This document shows, one piece after another, positions 46,690 through 56,953 of a stretch of DNA of 64,000 nucleotides (within the stretch, counting starts at the first letter, position 1; the number at the start of each line of letters is the position of its first letter). Below the pieces are notes generated by a model that saw only the letters and a program-made list of their open reading frames with translations, was not told the DNA's origin and did no database searches. This DNA is from Citrus sinensis (Eukaryota > Streptophyta > Magnoliopsida > Sapindales > Rutaceae). The DNA lies in assembly GCF_022201045.2 (NCBI RefSeq), contig NC_068563.1, positions 25,331,001 to 25,395,000 of the forward strand. The letters are read 5' to 3'. The translations under genes were made by a program, and so were the position numbers.

Positions 46690-47350
46690 TTGTATCATAA
46701 TTTTGTATTCTGAATTTTTTAATAACCATAATTGAAGTATATTTCAATTGACTATATTGTGAATTTTTTAGCAACCATCATTGAAGTATACTTCAATGAC
46801 TGTATTGTGAATATTTCAATAATCATCATTGAAGTGTACTTTAATGATTGTATTATGAATTTTCAGTAACCATCGTTGAAGTATACTCCAACGATTGTAT
46901 TATGAATCTTTTAGTAACTTATATGATTATCAAGTTCACTATCAATATTATTTTTATTTTTTATTTTCGTCAAATAAGTATTTTGTATATAATCAAACCC
47001 TAAATCTTAAAACCTTAGAATTCACAAACTCTAAACCTTAAAATTCACAATACAATCAATTGAAGTACAATTGAAGAAATGCTAATAAAAATTATTAATT
47101 TGAAGAATATAAAAATAAAAATAATACTGATAGTCAAGTTGATAGTCATAGAAGTTACTAAAAAATTCATAATACAATCATTAAGTATACTTCAACGACG
47201 GTTATTAAAAATTCATAATACCATCATTGAAGTGATGGTTATTAAAATATTAACAATACAGTCATTGAAGTATACGTCAATGATGGTTACTGAAAAATTC
47301 ACAATATAGTCGATTGAAATGTACTTCAATTATAGTTACTAAAAGATTCA
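46690..47350. repeat. palindrome array B (GAAGTATACTTC-type)
   Basis: Further copies of the palindrome, e.g. CATTGAAGTATACTTCAATG (46779-46798), CGTTGAAGTATACTCCAACG (about 46868-46887) and CATTGAAGTATACGTCAATG (47263-47282). The middle, AACCCTAAATCTTAAAACCT (near 46996), is the inverse of the centre of array A. Together A and B flank 45.4-46.7 kb like the arms of a fold-back element. Confidence 0.8.
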
Positions 47351-49243
47351 AGAATTTTACATAAATGAAATGCTTATCAAGACGTAAAGCCAAAAATAAT
47401 TATATATATAAGAAACCCTAGACGTATGAAAACATTAAAAAAAGAAAAAAGTGCGTACCTTAATGGGGTATAGGGTCCTGATTAGTATGTATTGATGGAG
47501 GAAAAAGTAAGCCAATTTACTTAATATTTATTTTTTAATATTGTAATATTTTAATAGAATGTAAAGTAATAATTAACTCACGAAATTGAGATACCTGAAA
47601 AGATAAATTCTTGAATTTAGTAATAATAGATCTTAGGGTTTATTAAGATAAAAGAATGAAGATATTAATGGACTGAGTTATCCGTGTAGAGTAAAACTAA
47701 ACTGCTGCTTAACTTCCCTGGGATTGGGTTTCAATTGGCAAGAGCACACAATGGCTTTGGCATTCTATCTACACAAGGTAATTTTTCTCTTCTCAAATGT
47801 GATATTGCATAAAGAAAACTCAAGTGTAGCTTAGGTGTGGCGGCAAGCTCTTTTTTTTTTTAATAAAACAATTTACGAATTTTGACAATAAGCCTTATCA
47901 CAGTGTGTTTTTTTTTTTTTGTGGTAGGTGCATTTTTTGTTTTTGCTATGATCTTCTTCTTTTAATTTGATTTATTTTACTAGTTAGGATAAGGCTTTTT
48001 TTTTTTTTAACATGATCAGGCTTTTGATTTCAAGTCAAATTAGATATAAAAGTTTAGTCTAATCAAATTTTAGTTAGTCTAATCTATGTTTTTAATCAAA
48101 TTGAATTTATATGTTCTCAGTTTAAAGGCAAAAAGAGGTCCATTAAATTCAGCTCATTCTTGTCTAGTTCCATCCAACTGTTAAGTCAAATTTCTAAGAT
48201 CACACGAAAGTTGATTTAGTCTAATTGATATACATACAGTTAACCTTATCTAGATTTTAATATAGTCAATCTTATCTAGATTTTAAGATTAAAGTAATTT
48301 ATACTTTTTTAAGGTAGTTTACATTTATTGTAATTTATTCTTCAGCTTATTTATTTAATTAGTCATATGAATAGTCGAGTGTGTATCACAAAATTAATTT
48401 GATATAACATAATCTTATAACTATATTATATGCTCTCTCTTAATTAAGTATAATAATATCCTAAAACTTTAAATGGTAAACTTTATGGGTAGACAATTAA
48501 TGTAACTCCTTAAATATTAGCAAAAGTTGCTAATCATGTAATTACAAGATATAGCATAGTTTTGTTAGATATAACATAACTAATAATATTATATAAATCA
48601 TGTGATACCCTTCATTGCATGTTCCTTCTTTGAAGCAAATTTCATATATCAATATATATGCTATTATATGTCCAATATCTAATATGAAATATTAAACATG
48701 AATGCTAACAACATGAAACAAAATTACAAATTTCATGTTAACATTTCTTATTAATCATATTCAGTTGCATTGAGACTATATACTAAAATCCAATTCTTAT
48801 GTGTATGTATATATATAACTCAAATCTATAATATTGTACATTAACATATATCGAATGGCCCAAGATCATGGTCCGGCCATTTCTTATACTCTCATTCTTA
48901 ACATTAAGCTCAAATTTTTATTCCAATATTTATTTTATATTTAAAAGTAAATTGGACAAATTAAATATTATATAAAAGCTATTTGAGTGATAAAAACAAT
49001 ATAAATAAAATAGCAATATTAATGTATATCATATATGTCTTAGTGGGTATTTAAGTATATTATGATTGTGAAAATTATATTCGTAATTAAGTTAATTACT
49101 TCACCATATATAAGGTCAATTTATAGAAAAAATAACGAAGATCTATTTGATGCAATTGGCTTCTTGTACTCATGCTATCATTACTTTTGAACAAAAATTA
49201 AAGATGTGGGAGATCACATACAATACATACAAAAATATATACT
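47351..49243. other. AT-rich intergenic region
   Basis: No supportable gene. A short ATG-initiated segment followed by a donor-like site (ATGGCTTTGGCATTCTATC.. then gtaatt, 47751-47780) has no partner exon that I can find. Confidence 0.4.
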
Positions 49244-49252
49244 TTAAATTTT

Positions 49253-50023
49253 AGAAAATTATCAGCCATATACCTTTAAATGACACCAGTATCAAACGTG
49301 CTACAACACTTTTCGCTTATATCACTCGTATACCCTAAGTTGACAAAAGAGTTCTGGCATCCACCTTTCCGTTTATTACCGTTAAGAACTTAACAGAATT
49401 TGAGCAAAATGACTATTTTACCCTTTAAACTCAAAATGAGGTAAAAAAACAAATTTACCTTGAAAATTAATGTAAATTTTCAATACACAATTTTTTTTAT
49501 TATTTTGTTATTAACAATACATTTTTTATTAAAAAATATGAATCATTAATGGTACGTATTATTAATAATTATCCATAAAAAATATTCATCTTATACCATA
49601 AAAAATTATTAACAACCTATTATTTACAATTATACATATTATACCATAAAAAATTCAAGTTTGAGCTTGGAGGAGTAGATCTTCAATAATTTAGGTTAAA
49701 TTTTGGAAGAGTAGATTCGGTTGTAAAGTAGCTTTTTTTTTTAGCAATTATTAACAATTATCCGATAAATGGGATGACATGTCATTTTTATCAAAATATA
49801 TTATATGACATGTCGTTTTTTATTAGGTAAATGGGATGACATGTCGTTTTTTAAAAAAAGACTAGATTACCCTTATGATGTTAGCGATCGCAAACGGCAG
49901 TTAACGGATTGGTGAACGGCAGAAGTGTTTTGTCAACTTAGTGTATACGAGTGATACACTTAAAAAATATTGTAGCACGTTTGATACTGGTGTCATTTAA
50001 GGGTATATGGCTAATAATTTCCC
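49253..50023. mobile_element. Mutator-like MITE with about 110-bp inverted termini
   Basis: Left end AGAAAATTATCAGCCATATAC, right end inverted as GGGAAATTATTAGCCATATAC. Homology continues through AAATGACACCAGTATCAAAC, GTGCTACAA and TAAGTTGACAAAA on both arms. The flanking duplication is TTAAATTTT (49244-49252 and 50024-50032), 9 bp. The element is 771 bp without coding potential. Long termini and a 9-bp duplication place it with Mutator-type non-autonomous elements. Confidence 0.88.
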
Positions 50024-50032
50024 TTAAATTTT

Positions 50033-51740
50033 TATTACTATTACATCTTCTAAAGATAGCATAATTGGTTAGTATTTGACAATGAAAGCAATTGATCAAG
50101 AGCTCAAGTCTAATAAAATACATTTGATTTTTTTTTCATATTTAATACTAATAAATAATAGTATTGGCCCAATATTTTCCCCTTAAGCTAATCTTATTAA
50201 TTTCATACTATTTCGATCAATTATTTGGTGTAGCTGTAAATATTAATGTATTTTTTTATAATGGTTAAAAGTCATCGAAAATAGTATTTTATTTCTACCA
50301 CAAATTTAGTAGGTTGAAAATGTCATAACTCAAATTGTACCACCTAATGAATTATCTTGCTCGATCACTTTTGACGACCTTGATATTTGGTCAAAAAAAG
50401 ATACGGTATTTTCGATTACAAAATTCTTACCTTTGCAAACAATAGTGATATAAGTGCTTACTGCCAAACATTTCAAAATTTCACTACTTATTTTCAATCA
50501 GTTTCATATTTGGTCAAAATTAAACTTCTATTATCAATTGCGAAACGGTGTGGTCATAAATAATCATTTATTTCCAACAAATTTGATAAAGCTATTGAAA
50601 AATTGTTTCATTTTTTACCATAACTTCCTTTCATTGAAAGTGGAATTGATGCCAATAATTTCCCACAAAAAAAAAGTATTAGCGATTAATTATTAAGTTA
50701 TTTTTAACCGTTTTTCCCCGTTGAAAATGTAGCACATTACTTTATTCTTTTAGGGATGAACTAATCTTTGCAATCGAAAATAATAATATGTTTTACTAAA
50801 TTTTTCCTGCAATTAGTAACGTTGGTAAAAAAAAAAAATTATTTTTCTTGTAGTGGCGTGCCAATATGTATTCTCGCCAGTATAGTGAACCCACCATCAT
50901 TTTATTGATTAGAACGACATGGAATTTATTTTACCCTTGTAATTTTTTTAAAGGTATTTCAAACTTTTGTTAAAAAAATTTAATATGTAGTGAATTCACA
51001 CTTATTTAATATTCTATCTTCATGTCTTTCCTCTTTACCTTGTCCTCCCTTCTAGTTTTTGAATAACCTATATCTAATACGATAACCTGCTTGTAAGACA
51101 GCTTAATCCTCTGTCATTTAATCAACTAATGTTAATTCAACTTGAATTTCTTAAATCTTAAGGTGAATAGTTCTTGTGATGGCTTGTTTTGTAGTCCTTT
51201 TAATTAAGGATGAAGTGATTTGTGGGATTAATACACATGCATCAATATCTGAATCATGTAATGTTTATCTACAAGGATCATGATAGATCACTCCAATAAT
51301 GATTACAATATTGCAAGAATATATATCATTAGTGAGTATAAAATATAATTTTTTTTTGACAAATATTAATTCTTTAAACATTGTTGCTTCAGAAATACTC
51401 CCCTGCCTAATTGCTTTTAAAACAAGTAAGCCGGGAATATTATTGGAACTTCAACAAGCTAGTACAATTTAAAAAGTTAGAAATTTTAAGAGAGTTTCAT
51501 TCAACTATTGGTAACGTGGTTCAGTTCGATTTCTGTTTTGATTGAAACAAAAACTTTTGACAAAGGAAATCAAATGTAAAGTGCAAAGAGAATTGAAGAG
51601 AGAAAATATTTTGTATTATTTTGGAGAGATGAATCCGTAGGTTGAACAAATAATTATGGGTTGGGTCTACTATTTATTGAATTTTTCTTTAACACAAAAT
51701 AAAACTCCATGTAACTTTTATCTTAACCGTTTAAAGAATA
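50033..51740. other. AT-rich intergenic region with one possible CACTA terminus
   Basis: No gene was recognised. The sequence ATTTTTCTTGTAGTG at 50841-50855 is the reverse of CACTACAAGAAAAAT, a typical CACTA-superfamily terminus, but no matching opposite end was found to its left, so the element is truncated or its left end has decayed. Confidence 0.4.
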
Positions 51741-51746
51741 TTATTT

Positions 51747-51795
51747 TCTCACCAACAAAGTCTCCCTTCAAGATCAAAAGGATTTTTCTTCTTTC
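51747..51795 (+). pseudogene. tRNA isopentenyltransferase fragment upstream of UGT pseudogene
   Basis: CTCACCAACAAAGTCTCCCT reads LTNKVSLQDQKDF, matching the block that follows the substrate-binding NADxMQVYxGLDVLTNKV region of plant tRNA isopentenyltransferases. The equivalent stretch follows the larger fragment at 54344-54540. Only a few codons survive, so it is supported mainly by its parallel with the second copy. Confidence 0.55.
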
Positions 51796-52212
51796 CTTCG
51801 TTCTTTTTTCATTTTATTAATTCATGCACCCGTTGAAATTCAAATCTAACTAAATACTATATATATAAATTTGTTCCTTCATCACACTTGAGAGCGGGAC
51901 TGTGGCTTCTTTCTCTTCGTACGCTTGGATGTCATTTTGTTAATTGTAATGTTGTGTTTGAGTTTTTGACTAAATGGGTTCTGTAATTTTTTTTTTCCTG
52001 ATTTTGTAAAGTAGTGGCACATCATCTTCTGAAACAGTAAGTGCACGTTGTGCCAAATCCCAATTCTCAGAGTTTGAAATTAATGTCGGCTACGACTCTC
52101 ATCTGCGATCCCAATGAAATTAAAGTATTTGTTTTCCACTTTCTTCTACATACATAATTATATACTATGTTTTCTTAGGATTGCAACTTACAAACACAAA
52201 TCTAGAAACATC

Positions 52213-53306
52213 ATGGAAACCAAACACCAAAACGAGAAGCCAAGTATTCTGATGTTACCATGGCTAGCTCATGGCCACATAACTCCATATCTTGCGCTTG
52301 CCAAGAAGCTCTCGCAACAGAACTTTCACATATATTTCTGCTCTACTTCCATCAATCTACAATCCATCAGTCAAGGTCTTCGAGAAAATTTTGCAGCTTC
52401 AATACAACTTACAGACCTCCAACTTCCTTGTACATTTCCTGAACTTCATGATCCATATAATCACACCACCAAAAACATTCCCCGCCGTCTTATCCCCACT
52501 CTCATAGCAGCATTTGATGCTGCCAAACCTTCATTTTGCAATGTTCTGGAGACCCTTAAACCAACCCTAGTAATTTATGATTTATTCCAACCATGGGCCG
52601 CTGAGGCAGCTTATCAGCATGACATTGCTGCTCTTGCGTTCTTAACCACTGCTGCAGCAAGCTTTTCTTTTTTTCCTTCACAATTCCAGCTTGAAATTCC
52701 CTTTCCCAGAATTTGATCTGTCTGAGTCAGATATCCAGAAAATGACCCAGTTCAAGCATCGTATTGTGAACGGCACCGAAAATAAGGACAGGTTCTTAAA
52801 AGCTATTGATCTGTCTTGCAAGCTAGTCTTGATCAAAACCTCAAGAGAGATAGAATCCAAGTATTTGGATTATTTTTCTTCTTTAATAAAAAAGGAAATT
52901 AACTATTCCAGTTAGGCCTCTAGTTCAAAAACCTATATACACAGACAATTTTAATGATACAATAATCATGGATTGGCTGAGCAGAAAGGAGTCTTCTTCA
53001 GTTGTGTACGTATCATTTGGCAGTGAGTACTTCCTTTCCAAGGAAGAAATGAATGATATAGCTAGTGGGTTATTGCTCAGCGAGGTTAGTTTTATATGGG
53101 TTGTGAGATTTCATTCTGAAGGAAAATTGACTATCGAGGAGGCACTGCCTTAAGGCTTTGGTGAGGAGATTGAAGCAAATAATAAGGGGATGGTAGTGCA
53201 AGATTGGGCTCCGCAGGCTAAAATTTTAGGGCATGGAAGCATAGGGGGTGATGAAGAGATCACTGTGGTAGAGAAGTTGCTGCAGCTTGTCAAGGTACAT
53301 AGTTAG
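52213..53306 (+). pseudogene. 1,2-rhamnosyltransferase-like UGT, pseudogene
   Basis: Almost identical to the intact gene at 55592 through its first 150 codons (same METKHQNEKPSILMLPWLAH start, LAHGHITPY catalytic region, VIYDLFQPW). Lesions: a 1-bp insertion in the T-rich run near 52670-52683, a second frame disturbance near 52895-52915 with TAG, a nonsense TAA at 53152-53154 (CAA in the intact gene), and a roughly 273-bp deletion after GGAAGCATAGGGGG (about 53247) that removes most of the 44-residue PSPG box and joins directly to the C-terminal GATGAAGAGATCA segment. The last few codons end in TAG like the intact gene. It is inactive without doubt. The promoter-proximal 80 bp also match the intact gene. 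Confidence 0.95.
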
Positions 53307-54250
53307 AGCTTAGCTCATAATTTGATTTGCAAAAACAAAGTCTCCAAACAACAATATTGCCTATATGATTTCAACATGTTCGTGTCTTCGTGATGTGTAT
53401 AGCCAGCCATTCTCTAGTGTGGACCATAGAGCTTACCGTCTTGTAATTTAGGAAAAGCTTTGGGTACTCATAGAGTGCCACCTTTCTTAATTATTTATTT
53501 TTTTATTCACTCTTTATTAACCAATTATAACAATATCCATGATTATATAATAAATAGTGAACGGATGGCCAATTGTCCTAAAGGGTAATTGGGCCAATCA
53601 ATTGGAGAAAACTTAGCGTTTAATTGAGGCAGAAACTTCAATTATTATTATTTTTTTGAATGAAAGTCTCAATCATTACTGTATTTGTACCCAATAACTC
53701 TAAGAGAAAAAGACACATATGCCCTCAAAATTTGAAAAAATAGTCATTTACACATAGAGTGCAATTTTTTTAAAAAAGGAAGTGTTAATAAATCTGGCAT
53801 AAGCAGTAAAAGATGTGAACTTCAGTGAAGATATTATTAATGGACTAAGTTTTGATTGAATTAAAAGATGATAATACAATTCACTGAGGTATCATAAACG
53901 GTTGAGCCGCCCCTGATTATTTTCACCGTCAATAAATTTCATCAGACAAATATCATATATGTATGGCATTAAATTTCGTGAGTTATCACGAATATGAAAA
54001 TTTTTTGTTTAATAAAAGTTCAGTATATCATATTAACTGGAATTTAGTTATAGTTGATTGTTCAAATTTAATCCTAATTTGATATTATTAAAGTGTGTGA
54101 ATTTTTTATAATTAATTATTCAAAGTGGGTGCAAATTATTTTAATTGGTGTTTATTTTATTTAAATGATCAATTATTTATTTAGGGTTTAGAGTTGTTGA
54201 AATAACAAAATTACCTCTGTGTCAGCAGATTATTTGATTTGATTCAAAAA
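53307..54250. other. 3' flank of the UGT pseudogene
   Basis: The first 450 bp are a third, shorter copy of the sequence that follows the other two UGT units (AGAGCTTAGCTCATAATTTG, CAATAACTCTAAGAGAAAAA). Homology is lost near 53770. The remainder is AT-rich without a gene. Confidence 0.7.
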
Positions 54251-54343
54251 AATCACAAAATCTAGTTGCTAAAGCCACTATTACAATTAAAACGCCCGTC
54301 AGCGGTGCTGCGAGCGCGAGGGAGAAGGAAAAACAAAATTAAG

Positions 54344-54540
54344 ATGGAAATTGGGGGAAGCAAACAGAGAGCCCCAAATAAACCAAATCTAGTAATAACA
54401 ATGGGTCCCACGGGTTCTGGCAAATGGAAGCTAGCCATTGACTTGGCGTCGCACCTCCCTGTCGAAATCGCCAACGCTGATTTTAGGCAAGTCCATTAAG
54501 GCCCTGATGCTCTCACCAACATAGTCTGCCTTCAAGACCA
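54344..54540 (+). pseudogene. tRNA dimethylallyl/isopentenyltransferase (IPT) N-terminal fragment
   Basis: From ATG 54344, about 20 residues lead into NLVITMGPTGSGKWKLAIDL and ASHLPVEIANADFRQVH. This is the start of plant tRNA isopentenyltransferase (IPT2/IPT9-like), whose P-loop binds the prenyl diphosphate/nucleotide and which makes i6A37 in tRNA and cis-zeatin precursors. The P-loop GPTGSGKS has Trp in place of the final Ser, NAD-S is NAD-F, and QVY is QVH followed by a TAA (54497-54499). After it the family block GxDALTNI still reads on. The rest of the gene is missing. It is clearly a pseudogene fragment, just upstream of the intact UGT. Confidence 0.85.
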
Positions 54541-54699
54541 ATAAGGGTTTTTCTCCTTTCTCTTTCCGTCTCTGTGTTCTTCAATGTTCTCTTCTCTTCG
54601 TACACGTGAATGTCATTTTGTAAATTATAATGTTGTGTTGAGTTTTTTAGTAAATGGGTTCTGATTTTTTTTTTTTTTTGAGTTTGTAAAAGTAGAGCT

Positions 54700-55399
54700 A
54701 GAGCTGTTAAAATTTGACACGACCCGACTACCCGACACGAATACGACACCAATAAATGGGTATGAGTTGTCGAATTTAATACGATTATTAAATGGGTCGG
54801 GTTTGGGTCAATACGATTTTTTTCCGTGTCGAGTTAGGTTTTAAAATTCTTGACCCATTTACCCGATCAATGACCCGATTATATTTTCTATTTTAAAATA
54901 ATTTATAGATTCTAGTCATCAAAACTCAAATATTAGGATGATTTTTTTTTATTCTTTAAAATGATGAATATAAACACAATATTTTATTTATAAAATTTTA
55001 AATACATTTAGAGCTTTAATAGTGTAAATGTATAAAATATTGGTAGACATGTATATTTTATAATATTGATATATAATATTATTTACATATATATAATTAA
55101 AACCTCAATAGTGTGTGTAATATTTTAGTAGATGTGTATATTTTATAATATTGATAAATTATGTATGCATGTATAGATGTATGTATGTACGTGCATACAT
55201 ATGTATGACAAAATGTAAATATTTGATATAACTTTTGTTTAATATACAGATATTAAGCGGGTTATTGGGTAACCTGATTATTTTTCTGTGTCGGGTTTGG
55301 GTCTCAATATTTTGACACGATTATTAAATGGGTCGGATTTGGGTCGACCTAAATTTGACACGACACGAACACGACCCGATGACCCGTTTTGCCAGCTCC
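54700..55399. mobile_element. hAT-like MITE, copy 1
   Basis: Left end AGAGCTGTTAAAATTTGACAC, right end TTTTGCCAGCTCCA, with inverted subterminal blocks of the type GACACGACCCGA and GGGTCGGGTTTGGGTC. The interior is AT-rich without a frame. It is related along its length to 61456-62189. It lies in the promoter-distal region of the intact UGT, about 190 bp upstream of the start codon. Confidence 0.75.
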
Positions 55400-55591
55400 A
55401 CATCCGCTTATGTAACAGTAAGTCCAGGTCATGACAAATCTCAATTATCAGGGTTTGAAATTAGTGTCTGCTACCTCTCTCATCTTTTACCCAATGAAAT
55501 TAAATCATTTGTTTCCACTTTCTTCTACATAAGTAATTATATACTATATTTCTGAGAATATGCAACTTACAAACACAAATCTAGAAACATC
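55400..55591 (+). promoter_or_regulatory. upstream region of the intact UGT gene
   Basis: Between the MITE and the ATG. The last roughly 100 bp match the pseudogene upstream region (AAATGAAATTAAA..CATTTGTTT, then AATTATATACTAT and ACAAATCTAGAAACATC), so the proximal promoter was duplicated with the gene. The MITE places its right terminus close to this promoter. No certain TATA assignment. Confidence 0.5.
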
Positions 55592-56953
55592 ATGGAAACC
55601 AAACACCAAAACGAGAAGCCAAGTATTCTGATGTTACCATGGCTAGCTCATGGCCACATAACTCCATATCTTGCGCTTGCCAAGAAGCTCTCGCAACAGA
55701 ACTTTCACATATATTTCTGCTCTACTTCCATCAATCTACAATCCATCAGTCAAGGTCTTCGAGAAAATTTTGCAGCTTCAATACAACTTACAGACCTCCA
55801 ACTTCCTTGTACATTTCCTGAACTTCATGATCCATATAATCACACCACCAAAAACATTCCCCGCCGTCTTATCCCCACTCTCATAGCAGCATTTGATGCT
55901 GCCAAACCTTCATTTTGCAATGTTCTGGAGACCCTTAAACCAACCCTAGTAATTTATGATTTATTCCAACCATGGGCCGCTGAGGCAGCTTATCAGCATG
56001 ACATTGCTGCTGTTGCGTTCTTAACCACTGCTGCTGCAAGCTTTTCTTTTTTTCTTCTTAATTCCAGCTTGAAATTCCCTTTCCCAGAATTTGATCTGCC
56101 TGAGTCAGAAATCCAGAAAATGACCCAGTTCAAGCATCGTATTGTGAACGGCACCGAAAATAAGGACAGGTTCTTAGAAGCTGTTGATCTGTCTTGCAAG
56201 CTAGTCTTGATCAAAACCTCAAGAGATATCGAATCCAAGTATCTGGATTACTTTTCTTATATAACAAAAAAAGAAACTATCCCGGTTGGGCCTCTAGTTC
56301 AAGAACCTGTATACACAGACAATAATGATGATACAAAGATCATGGACTGGCTGAGCAGAAAGGAGCCTTCTTCAGTTGTGTATGTATCATTTGGCAGTGA
56401 GTACTTTCTTTCCCAGGAAGAAATGAATGAGATAGCTAGTGGGTTATTGCTCAGTGAGGTTAGTTTTATATGGGTTGTGAGATTTCATTCTGAAGGAAAA
56501 TTTACTATCGAGGAGGCACTTCCTCAAAGCTTTTCTAAGGAGATTCAAGGAAATAATAAGGGGATGGTAGTGCAAGGTTGGGCTCCGCAGGCTAAAATTT
56601 TAGGGCATGGAAGCATAGGGGGATTTGTGAGTCACTGTGGTTGGGGTTCTACCGTTGAGGGAATAATGTATGGGGTACCAATCATAGCGGTGCCGATGGT
56701 GCTCGATCAGCTATTTAATGCCAAGATGGTTGCTGATATAGGTGTGGGGTTGGAGGTACCGAGAGAGGAGATCAATCAACGGGTTAGAAAAAAGGACCTC
56801 GCAAGGGTTATTAAACAAGTTGTGGAGCAAGAAGAAGGGCAGCAAATAAAAAGAAAAGCTAAAGAATTGAGTGAGAGCATAAAGAAGAAAGGAGATGACG
56901 AAGAGATCAATGTGGTGGAGAAGTTGCTGCAGCTTGTCAAGGCACCTAGTTAG
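55592..56953 (+). CDS. flavanone-glucoside 1,2-rhamnosyltransferase-like UDP-glycosyltransferase
   Basis: Intact, intronless, 453 residues, the family length. It belongs to the GT1 branch that extends the sugar chain of flavonoid glycosides and is closest to the citrus 1,2-rhamnosyltransferase that makes bitter neohesperidosides (UGT94-type). Acceptor domain: catalytic His in LAHGHITPY (His22), likely Asp partner in VIYDLFQPW (Asp123). Donor domain: SVVYVSFGSEYFLS, then the PSPG box from Trp330 to Gln373 (WAPQAKILGHG, HCGWGSTVEGI, PMVLDQ), exactly 44 residues. Cytosolic; no signal or membrane segment. Donor and acceptor specificity cannot be read from sequence: many residues differ from the known bitter-making enzyme, and related copies may use glucose or rhamnose. 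It has the best-preserved unit of the three-copy array. Confidence 0.93.
   Translation: METKHQNEKPSILMLPWLAHGHITPYLALAKKLSQQNFHIYFCSTSINLQSISQGLRENFAASIQLTDLQLPCTFPELHDPYNHTTKNIPRRLIPTLIAAFDAAKPSFCNVLETLKPTLVIYDLFQPWAAEAAYQHDIAAVAFLTTAAASFSFFLLNSSLKFPFPEFDLPESEIQKMTQFKHRIVNGTENKDRFLEAVDLSCKLVLIKTSRDIESKYLDYFSYITKKETIPVGPLVQEPVYTDNNDDTKIMDWLSRKEPSSVVYVSFGSEYFLSQEEMNEIASGLLLSEVSFIWVVRFHSEGKFTIEEALPQSFSKEIQGNNKGMVVQGWAPQAKILGHGSIGGFVSHCGWGSTVEGIMYGVPIIAVPMVLDQLFNAKMVADIGVGLEVPREEINQRVRKKDLARVIKQVVEQEEGQQIKRKAKELSESIKKKGDDEEINVVEKLLQLVKAPS

Noticed and set aside
50841..50855. A complete CACTA transposon ending here
   Set aside because: The right terminus is plausible, but no CACTACAAGAAA partner or 3-bp target duplication could be found to the left, so only a note is kept.
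52114..52212. An in-frame upstream ATG extending the UGT pseudogene by 33 residues
   Set aside because: The intact paralogue starts at the METKHQ codon, and the upstream stretch is leader sequence homologous to the non-coding leader of the intact copy.
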